Origin: Noviherbaspirillum denitrificans
GTDB taxonomy: Bacteria; Pseudomonadota; Gammaproteobacteria; Burkholderiales; Burkholderiaceae_D
Assembly: GCF_002211445.1 (NCBI RefSeq)
Contig: NZ_LSTO01000001.1
Span: forward strand, 1,759,904-1,793,879
DNA: 33,976 bases
Direction: 5' to 3'
Part shown: in pieces, positions 15,256 to 21,521 of the stretch
How positions within the stretch are numbered: position 1 is the stretch's first letter
Layout: the number at the start of each line of letters is the position of its first letter
Notes under the pieces: model-generated
Told to the model about the DNA's origin: nothing
What the model saw: the letters and a program-made list of their open reading frames with translations, nothing else
The model's database searches: none
Position numbers and translations under genes: made by a program

Positions 15256-16632
15256 CTAGACCGGCTTGAAGCAGACACGAATGCAGGTACCGACGGAGGA
15301 CGCAGAGCGCAAGGTGATGGTCGCTTCATGCCGTTCCGCAACTTCCTTGACGATTGCCAGGCCGAGTCCGGTCCCTGCAGAGGTGCTCCCGGATGGACGA
15401 TAAAAGCGATCAAATACGCGCTCGTGCTCTTGCGCCGGGATGCCTGGCCCGGTGTCTTCTACCTCGATGAAAGCTTGCCCCTGGCTATCCATGCCGCTTC
15501 GCGCGGTCACAGTGCCGCCCGCGGGCGTATAACGTATGGCATTGCTGATCAGGTTGGACAGCAATTCATTGAGCATCCATTCGGATCCTTCGATCATTGC
15601 CAATTCCGGTTCGAAGCCGAGGTCGATATTCGCAGCCAGCGCCGTATCGAACCAGGACGAGGCGCTGGCGTGCAGCAGTGTGGAAAGATCCATGCGGCGC
15701 TTTTCGTATCCTACGTTCGCTTCAGGTCCCGACCGGGCCAGCGCCAGGATCTGGTGCGTTAAATGGGCCAGGCGGCTGGTCGCGTCGCTCAGCTTCCCCA
15801 TCCGGTCGCGGTATTCGCCTGGCAGCTCTTCGGCGGCAAGCTCAAGTTGCGTCTGCAGTCCGGCCAGCGGCGTCTTCAATTGGTGCGCCGCATTCGCGAG
15901 AAAGCGCTGTTGCGCGGCGGCGGCCGACTGCAGTTCCTTGATCAGCTTATTCATCGCGCGCACCATCGGTTCGGCTTCGGCCGGCACCTCGGCAAGTGGC
16001 AGCGGGGTCGGATCGGTTGCGCTGCGCATCGAGATGTCCTTCCCGAGCCGGTCAAGCGGCTCGAGCCCGCGTTTGACGCCAAAGTAAACGAGGCCGAGCG
16101 CGGCAGTAACGAGCAATACGTTTGGCAGAATCATCGCTGTGAGGATGCGGGATTGCGCGTGCTCGCGCTTGCGAGTGGTTTCGGCGAACACCACGGTGGC
16201 CTCGCCGGCGGCCGTCACCTTCCGGTAGGTCGCCTTTCGGATTCGATGCCCGTGCAGCGTGCTATCGGTAATGCATGGATTACCGGAGGCGCACCCCATA
16301 TCCGGCGCAAGGTCGGCATCACCTGCGAGCAAGTGGCCATCAGGGGCATACACGGCGAGAAACTCGAGATCGGTCATGTCGGACCGGATCGCCGCCTCCA
16401 CCGACGGCGGCAGATCCAGGGCCGGCCTGCCGTCGCGCAGATAGATGCGCGTGGCGAGTTCGGTCGCCGTGTCCGTCAGTGCGTAGTCGTAGGCGTCCCT
16501 TGAAGGCGCCACCGCAAGCTCGTAATCAAAGGGGATGCTGAGCACGAGCAAAGCAGCCAGGGGCAGCAGCAGGAAGGTGAGCAGCCGGCGGCGGAGTGTG
16601 CGTTGCGCGGTTTCAGGCTGGTCCGGTTTCAT
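15256..16632 (-). CDS. Two-component sensor histidine kinase (TctE/QseC-type)
   Basis: The 458-residue membrane kinase has TM1 at about 17-35, a periplasmic sensor domain at about 36-160 with a Cys pair (C114 and C120, in GCASGNPC) that could form a disulfide, TM2 at about 163-186, a HAMP linker, then the HisKA site with phosphoacceptor H250 (NAAHQLKTPLAG) and a full HATPase domain: N box (NLISNAIRYTP), G1 box (DTGPGIP) and G2 box (GTGLGLAIV). Domain order and the AAAAQQRFLANAAHQLKTPL segment resemble TctE/QseC-type kinases of betaproteobacteria. Its start overlaps the response-regulator gene by 20 bases. It is the last gene of the five-gene operon. Likely signals are small carboxylates, cations or envelope stress; the sequence does not decide. 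Confidence 0.92.
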   Translation of the reverse strand: MKPDQPETAQRTLRRRLLTFLLLPLAALLVLSIPFDYELAVAPSRDAYDYALTDTATELATRIYLRDGRPALDLPPSVEAAIRSDMTDLEFLAVYAPDGHLLAGDADLAPDMGCASGNPCITDSTLHGHRIRKATYRKVTAAGEATVVFAETTRKREHAQSRILTAMILPNVLLVTAALGLVYFGVKRGLEPLDRLGKDISMRSATDPTPLPLAEVPAEAEPMVRAMNKLIKELQSAAAAQQRFLANAAHQLKTPLAGLQTQLELAAEELPGEYRDRMGKLSDATSRLAHLTHQILALARSGPEANVGYEKRRMDLSTLLHASASSWFDTALAANIDLGFEPELAMIEGSEWMLNELLSNLISNAIRYTPAGGTVTARSGMDSQGQAFIEVEDTGPGIPAQEHERVFDRFYRPSGSTSAGTGLGLAIVKEVAERHEATITLRSASSVGTCIRVCFKPV

Positions 16633-17287
16633 CCAGGCGATATCCTATTCCCCTTATTGTGCGCACTTCAGCCCCGCTGCCCCGCAATTTGCTGCGCAGC
16701 CGGCAAACATAGATTTCAATGGCATTCAGCGTAAGCTCATTGTCCCACTCGCTCAGGCTTTCGACCATTTTCTGCTTCGACACCACGTTCGGACTCGCCA
16801 GCATCAGTTGCTGCAGGATGTCCCATTCGCGGCCGGTCAGTTCCATCGGCAGGCCGCGGAGCAAAGCCGCACGTCGTGCCAGGTCAAGGCACAGGGGCCC
16901 GACACTCAGTTCCGAGGATGCCGCGGACCGGCTGCGGCGGATCAGCGCACGTACCCGCGCCAGCAGTTCCGGCAGGTGGAATGGCTTGACCATGTAATCA
17001 TCCGCCCCCAGGTCCAGGCCGACCACGCGATCGTCCAGCCCGTCGCGCGCTGTCAGGATCAGCACCGGGGCCTTTACGCCGCGCCCGCGAATGCGACGGA
17101 TGAACTCGTGCCCGCTCATGCCCGGCAGGCCAATGTCGACAATCGCCAGGTCGTAATGCGTCAGCTCCATCGCAGTTTCGACCGGCTCCGCAGATGCGCT
17201 GTGATCGACCGCATGCCCGGCACGTTCCAGCGCCTCACGGACACCGGCTGCCACCATCACATCGTCTTCGATCAGCAGGATGCGCAT
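16613..17287 (-). CDS. OmpR/PhoB-family response regulator
   Basis: From ATG 17287 this is a 224-residue two-domain regulator. The receiver has the acidic pair E8/D9 in LIEDD, phosphoacceptor D51 (LAIVDIGLPG), the ILTA switch and Lys in YMVKPF. The C-terminal winged helix (about 130-220) includes LTGREWDILQQLM, ESLSEWDNE and the recognition region NAIEIYVCRLRSKL with the closing IRGIGYRL. The frame extends to 17374 but that part lies inside the synthase gene and is not needed. Only two bases separate it from the ketoacyl synthase stop, and it overlaps the kinase gene, so it is co-transcribed with the acyl-carrier genes and probably regulates their operon. Confidence 0.94.
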   Translation of the reverse strand: MRILLIEDDVMVAAGVREALERAGHAVDHSASAEPVETAMELTHYDLAIVDIGLPGMSGHEFIRRIRGRGVKAPVLILTARDGLDDRVVGLDLGADDYMVKPFHLPELLARVRALIRRSRSAASSELSVGPLCLDLARRAALLRGLPMELTGREWDILQQLMLASPNVVSKQKMVESLSEWDNELTLNAIEIYVCRLRSKLRGSGAEVRTIRGIGYRLDETGPA

Positions 17288-17289
17288 TT

Positions 17290-18510
17290 TCAGTCCGTGT
17301 ACCGCCTGACAGCGAGCGACACATTGCTGCCGCCGAAGGCGAAAGTATTCGACATTGCCGCTTCGATACTGCATTCGCGCGGCGCGCCATGCACCAGGTC
17401 GAGGCCCTCGACGTTAGGAATCTCCAGGTGTGCCGTCGGCGGAAGGCAGCCGCGTTCGAGCGCCAGTACGGCGACCGCCAGTTCGAGCGCGCCAGCAGCA
17501 CCTAGTGTATGCCCGTGTATCGCCTTCGTCGATGATACAGCGGGCATGGTTCGCGATTCCGCAAAGACGCGCCGTATGGCTTCCGCTTCCGACACGTCGC
17601 CGACGCCGGTTGCCGTCGCATGCGCGTTGAGATAGCCGATATCTTCGGGTGCCAATCCGGCGTCGGCCAGTGCCTGCTTCATCGCCCTTGCCTGTCCATC
17701 CGGATCTGGTTTCGCGTAGTGGCTGGCGTCGCCTGCATTTCCGTAACCGCACAGTTCCGCATGAACAGGCGCGCCGCGCGCCGCCGCCACGCTTTCCCGT
17801 TCCAGGACGAAGGCGGCCGCACCCTCACCCAGCACCAGTCCGCTGCGACGCCGGTCGAACGGTCGGCAGCTTTGCTCGGGCACGTCGTCGTCACGCCGGG
17901 CCAGCACCCGCAGCGATTCCCACGCAAGCAACTGGCTGCGCACGACCGGCGCGTCGGAGCCACCGACAATGATGCGGTCCGCCCGCCCCCAGCGCAGCGC
18001 AAGCAAGGCTTCACCGATCGCCGCCGCCGCCGACGCACAGGCCTGCGATACAGCCAGCTGGGGGCCACGCAGCCCGAACTCCACCGCGATTTGCGCCAGC
18101 GCTGCATTCTGCATGCCAAGCAGCACGGTGAGGGGCCGTATGCGCTGATCCGCGTGTAGGCGCGCATAACTATCCTCCACGGTTGCCGCGCTGCCTGCGC
18201 CGGTTCCCCAATAGGCGCCGGAGCGTTCGCTCCGGTCCTGAGAAAGCGGCTCCAGCCTTGCGTCTTGCATTGCCTCACGTATAGCCAGCGAAGCGATCGC
18301 GACGTGCCGGTCCAGGTTCGTAGGCAGGGCGGGCATGCAACATAACGATCCGCTCTCCGGAATGGTCGCCGCGACCCAACGGCTCGACGCATCCGGCCAG
18401 GGGCGCACGCCCGACCGGCACGACAACGCGCCCTCGAACAGCCGGTTCGCGCCAAGACCTATTGCCGATACTGCTCCGATGCCGGTGATGAGTACGCGTT
18501 CTCCCTTCAT
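17290..18510 (-). CDS. Beta-ketoacyl-ACP synthase (KAS I/II-like)
   Basis: The 406-residue thiolase-fold condensing enzyme has the complete KAS I/II triad: nucleophile C158 in SQACAS, H297 in NAHATATG, and the second His, H334, in KAIHGHTLGAAG, with the closing NTFAFGGSN motif. It should catalyse decarboxylative condensation of an acyl group with malonyl-ACP. Length is typical of FabF/FabB. The sequence is divergent from housekeeping FabF (for example LLGMQNAALAQIAVEFGLRGP in place of the usual gate region), and the genes normally beside fabF (fabD, fabG, a housekeeping acpP) are absent. Its start overlaps the ACP stop as ATGA, so the two are translationally coupled and probable partners. The product is unknown. 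Confidence 0.92.
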   Translation of the reverse strand: MKGERVLITGIGAVSAIGLGANRLFEGALSCRSGVRPWPDASSRWVAATIPESGSLCCMPALPTNLDRHVAIASLAIREAMQDARLEPLSQDRSERSGAYWGTGAGSAATVEDSYARLHADQRIRPLTVLLGMQNAALAQIAVEFGLRGPQLAVSQACASAAAAIGEALLALRWGRADRIIVGGSDAPVVRSQLLAWESLRVLARRDDDVPEQSCRPFDRRRSGLVLGEGAAAFVLERESVAAARGAPVHAELCGYGNAGDASHYAKPDPDGQARAMKQALADAGLAPEDIGYLNAHATATGVGDVSEAEAIRRVFAESRTMPAVSSTKAIHGHTLGAAGALELAVAVLALERGCLPPTAHLEIPNVEGLDLVHGAPRECSIEAAMSNTFAFGGSNVSLAVRRYTD

Positions 18511-18746
18511 TGCACTGCAGTCGTGAGCTGGCCGACAAGTTCGGTGAAGTCCCGGAGTGTACGCAGGTTCTCCGCCTGTGCGTTTTCGACATGGATATCG
18601 AACACTTCTTCGACCCTGAAAATGAATTCCAGCATCCCGATCGAGTCGATGCCGAGTTCGGTGATCGGTGTGTCGTCAGAAAGCTTGTCCGGATCACACT
18701 TGAATTCCTTGACGGCGATGTCGGCTAGTGTGGTTCGAATGTCCAT
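18507..18746 (-). CDS. Acyl carrier protein
   Basis: ATG 18746 is chosen because a strong Shine-Dalgarno sequence (GGAAGGA) lies eight bases upstream; the open frame to 18776 would overlap nothing useful. The 79-residue acidic four-helix protein has the phosphopantetheine attachment Ser at S35 in LGIDSIGMLEF. It differs from a housekeeping AcpP, which has the DSLDTVEL signature, so it is a specialised carrier. It lies 22 bases after the hydrolase stop and overlaps the ketoacyl synthase start by four bases. It is inferred to carry the acyl chains handled by these two neighbours after activation by a phosphopantetheinyl transferase encoded elsewhere. Confidence 0.92.
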   Translation of the reverse strand: MDIRTTLADIAVKEFKCDPDKLSDDTPITELGIDSIGMLEFIFRVEEVFDIHVENAQAENLRTLRDFTELVGQLTTAVQ

Positions 18747-18768
18747 GATGATTTCCTTCCGTATCAAG

Positions 18769-19596
18769 TCAGGCAAGACATCTGGCAGCCGGCTGTTCAG
18801 CCTGCGCCAGCTGGTTCAGAAATTCGACACTGACGCGCGCGACCGCGTCGCGGTCGTTGTCCAGTGTGAGCATGTGATAGCTGTTGCTGAAGATGAACTT
18901 CCGCACGCATGACGAGCCAAGCCGAGCGGCCAGCAGCGAAGGGGTGCGCAGGCTGGCGATCTCGTCCTCCGCCGCGTGCAGAATGAGCGCCGGTTGCCGG
19001 ATCGTCGGCAATCCCTTGCGCACCCGGCGCATCAATCGATAGGCTTCGTGAATCGCGGCAAGTGGCAGGTCGCGCGCACCGGCCGCCGAGGTTCCTGTGA
19101 TTTCCATCTGGCGCGCTATCCATTCGCGAACGCGCGCGTTCTTCACGCCGTACGGCTCCTTTTCACGCAAGGTGTAGCAATGCCTGAGCGGCGTCGGACC
19201 AACCAGCGGCAGCAGCCAGCGAAAGGATGGCAGCCCCCATCCGTCGTAGTACAGCGTCGTCGATACCAGCAGCAAAGCGCAAACCGAGCCCGGTTCCTGC
19301 TCGGCCATTCGCAGTGCCAAGTCGGCGCCGATGCAAATGCCCCCGGCAACGGCCGGGCCGTAGCGCTCCACCAGTTGCGCAAGCCGGTCCCTTGCCATCT
19401 CTTCCCAGGCCTCCGAGCGTACGAGTTGCGTCATGTCGTAAGAGAATTGCCCGTAACCGGGGAGAAATGGAACACTGACGGTATGGCCGGCGCTATGGAG
19501 GCGCTGCGCCAGGGTCGACAGTTCCATGGGGTTGCCGCGCAGGCCATGCAACAATAGAACCGGCGTGCGGTAGCCTTCGAAAAGCAAGTCTTTCAT
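18769..19596 (-). CDS. Alpha/beta hydrolase with Cys at the nucleophile position
   Basis: ATG 19596 (275 residues) is preferred; the open frame continues to 19746 but the fold begins at FEGYRTPVLLLHGLRG. This is a carboxylesterase/monoacylglycerol-lipase-like fold with oxyanion-hole LLLHGLRG, nucleophile elbow GGICIGAD, acid region HAAEDE (D211) and catalytic His in NSYHMLTLD (H241). The elbow reads G-I-C-I-G, so the nucleophile position is C88 where most relatives have Ser; the codon is TGC. Cys nucleophiles occur in dienelactone hydrolases and PHA synthases of the same fold. As the first gene of the operon with an ACP and a ketoacyl synthase, it may be a thioesterase or acyl transferase acting on ACP-bound chains. 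That role is inference. Confidence 0.87.
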   Translation of the reverse strand: MKDLLFEGYRTPVLLLHGLRGNPMELSTLAQRLHSAGHTVSVPFLPGYGQFSYDMTQLVRSEAWEEMARDRLAQLVERYGPAVAGGICIGADLALRMAEQEPGSVCALLLVSTTLYYDGWGLPSFRWLLPLVGPTPLRHCYTLREKEPYGVKNARVREWIARQMEITGTSAAGARDLPLAAIHEAYRLMRRVRKGLPTIRQPALILHAAEDEIASLRTPSLLAARLGSSCVRKFIFSNSYHMLTLDNDRDAVARVSVEFLNQLAQAEQPAARCLA

Positions 19597-19705
19597 CGGA
19601 TGGCAGGTAATGAAAAAGTGCTGCCATCGTAGTCGCCGCTTCCTTTCAGTCGCCTGACAATGAACAGTCGAAACTTGGCGCCGGCGCGCATTGTTAATCG
19701 GCGTC

Positions 19706-19730
19706 AAACGGAGTGAAATTCCCTCCGTTT
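19706..19730 (-). promoter_or_regulatory. Inverted repeat AAACGGAG-N9-CTCCGTTT between transporter and acyl operon
   Basis: A perfect 8-base inverted repeat with a nine-base spacer lies 110 bases upstream of the hydrolase start and 95 bases beyond the transporter stop, on the strand of both. It is followed by only three T residues, so it is a poor intrinsic terminator. It could be a weak terminator for the transporter transcript or an operator for the acyl operon. Confidence 0.4.
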
Positions 19731-19824
19731 CCAGGCACCCACTCATTGGATATGGGACCGCAAGATAGAATGGCGACAGCCGGCCTGGAGCCTGGTTTCG
19801 TCGGCAAGGACTGGACTGGTTTAG

Positions 19825-21117
19825 CTACAGCATGTAAACGAACATCAGGAGGACAGCGAAAGCCATGGCGAAAGTCGCCGCCCATCCAAGGTATTTCAGA
19901 CGTCTCGTCACAATGAAAGGGCCCATGATATCGCGGCGCTGCGCCATCAACATCATGACCGCCATGATCGGGACCGAAATCACACCGTTGATCACTGCGG
20001 CCCAGTAAAGCGCTTTGATCGGGTCAACATCGGAGATTCCGATGGCTGCGCCGATCAGGGTCGATGCTGCGATGATCCCGTAAAACCGCTTGCCCATGGT
20101 CAGGTTCAGGTCCAGCCCCTTGCTCCAGCCGAGTGCACCGGCGACGGCATATGCTGCGGAGCCTGCCAACACCGGCACGGCGAGCATGCCGGTACCAACC
20201 AGACCGGCACTGAAAAGGATGAATGCGAACTCCCCGGCTATCGGGCGCAATGCCTCAGCCGCCTGGGCCGACGTCTGAATATCCGTTATGTCGGCATTGA
20301 ATAATGTGGTGGCGGTGGTCAGCATGATGAAGAACGCAATCAGATTGGAAATCCCCATGCCGATGTAGGTGTCGATCTTGATGCGCTGGAGGTGCGCACG
20401 TGCTTGCTCAGGCGCCTTGCGCAGCGACTGTGCATTCGGATCGGCATTCACCTCCTCGACTTCCTGCGATGCCTGCCAGAAAAACAGGTACGGGCTGATG
20501 GTGGTGCCAAGGATGGCCACTGCCGTAGTGACGTACTCGCGGTTGAGTGAAATGTGAGGCACCACGACACTGCGCAGCACGTCCAACCACGGAATGTGCA
20601 CCGAAAACACGACAAACACATACGCCAGCAGTGCCAGGGTCAGCCATTTGAGGACATGGACATAACGGTTGTACGGTATGAACACTTGCAACAGCACCGA
20701 GATGACCCCGAACAGGACGGAATATGCGCCGTGCGATCCTCCGGCGATCAGGCGCACGGCATCCGCCATGGCTGCGATATCGGCACCGATATTGATTGTG
20801 TTTGCAACGAGCAGCATGCCGACGATCGCGTACAACAACCACGGGGAGAAGGTGTCCCGAATGTTTCCGGCCAAGCCCTTGCCGGTGACGCGTCCAATCC
20901 TCGCGCTCACGATCTGAATGCCGACCATAAGCGGATAGGTGAACAATAGCGTCCACAACATGTTGTAGCCAAACTGGGCGCCGCCTTGCGAATATGTGGC
21001 GATGCCACTCGGATCGTCGTCCGCAGCGCCTGTAATCAATCCAGGACCGAGCTTTTTATACCAGGGAGGGGAAAGGATGCGGTTATTGCTGTTTCTTTGA
21101 GAGGCGACGTTCTTCAT
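19825..21117 (-). CDS. Divergent Nramp (SLC11)-family divalent metal transporter
   Basis: The protein from ATG 21117 has 430 residues and about eleven hydrophobic helices in the LeuT-like order of Nramp proteins (KKLGPGLITGAADDDPSG, then GGAQFGYNMLWTLLFTYPLM). The two unwound metal-binding motifs differ from the canonical ones: TM1 has D35-P-S-G where MntH has D-P-G-N, and TM6 has TTISPYLFF where MntH has the A-x-V-M-P-H motif, so the sulfur ligand Met and the His are replaced. Nramp-related Mg2+ transporters (NRMT clade) are known to diverge at this site. Membership of that or another clade is inference. A GTG at 21150 would add 11 residues, but it falls inside a leader hairpin, so the ATG is preferred. 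The gene stands alone. Confidence 0.85.
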   Translation of the reverse strand: MKNVASQRNSNNRILSPPWYKKLGPGLITGAADDDPSGIATYSQGGAQFGYNMLWTLLFTYPLMVGIQIVSARIGRVTGKGLAGNIRDTFSPWLLYAIVGMLLVANTINIGADIAAMADAVRLIAGGSHGAYSVLFGVISVLLQVFIPYNRYVHVLKWLTLALLAYVFVVFSVHIPWLDVLRSVVVPHISLNREYVTTAVAILGTTISPYLFFWQASQEVEEVNADPNAQSLRKAPEQARAHLQRIKIDTYIGMGISNLIAFFIMLTTATTLFNADITDIQTSAQAAEALRPIAGEFAFILFSAGLVGTGMLAVPVLAGSAAYAVAGALGWSKGLDLNLTMGKRFYGIIAASTLIGAAIGISDVDPIKALYWAAVINGVISVPIMAVMMLMAQRRDIMGPFIVTRRLKYLGWAATFAMAFAVLLMFVYML

Positions 21118-21144
21118 GGCTATTCTGCTTTCGAAAAGGCTATC

Positions 21145-21169
21145 TCGCACCTCTGTTCAAGAAGTGCGA
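21145..21169 (-). promoter_or_regulatory. Leader hairpin 2 upstream of the Nramp-type gene
   Basis: TCGCAC (21145-21150) pairs with GTGCGA (21164-21169); after one mismatch, TCT and AGA extend the stem around a five-base loop. It lies 28 bases before the chosen ATG, between that start and the stronger hairpin farther upstream. No T-run follows, so it is not a terminator. Confidence 0.5.
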
Positions 21170-21212
21170 CCAACACAATGAAAAGCGCAGGGAATGCCGA
21201 AAGGCGAGATCT

Positions 21213-21240
21213 CTGCACTGCCCTCGCCGCGGCAGTGCAG
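21213..21240 (-). promoter_or_regulatory. Leader hairpin 1: perfect 10-bp stem upstream of the Nramp-type gene
   Basis: CTGCACTGCC (21213-21222) and GGCAGTGCAG (21231-21240) form a perfect ten-base stem with an eight-base loop, about 95 bases before the start codon on the transcribed strand. Together with the second hairpin it gives a structured leader of the kind seen in metal-responsive RNAs. I could not match conserved M-box or yybP-ykoY bases. Confidence 0.5.
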
Positions 21241-21283
21241 GACAGGAGTCGGTGCTAGGCCGTAGAAAGGGGAATTAGGGACT

Positions 21284-21304
21284 TGCTACTGTGACTGCTA
21301 CTGT
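21284..21304. repeat. 9-bp direct repeat TGCTACTGT, 12-bp period
   Basis: Two copies of TGCTACTGT (21284-21292 and 21296-21304) separated by GAC lie 167-187 bases upstream of the transporter start. The spacing is close to one helical turn, so they could be a tandem regulator site. The rest of 21305-21521 shows no gene or structure I can support. Confidence 0.35.
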
Positions 21305-21521
21305 CCATGGAAATTTCACTGAATAAATATCGACTTGCGTTATACCAAATTTTTGGTTCGGATTGAACAACATTTTACCAATGATACGACTTTTCCGATG
21401 TCGATTGGCGACGCCGCCATTTGCCTTTCACTTCGCCGAAATACGGGGAGCACATGGAAATGGACGTGACTGCACTGTGCATCCATCAAATGGCTCGACA
21501 TCGGGTCGTTGGCATGCTCTG

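Noticed and set aside
21118-21310. M-box or yybP-ykoY riboswitch
   Set aside because: Hairpins are present but I could not find the conserved core bases of either class by eye.
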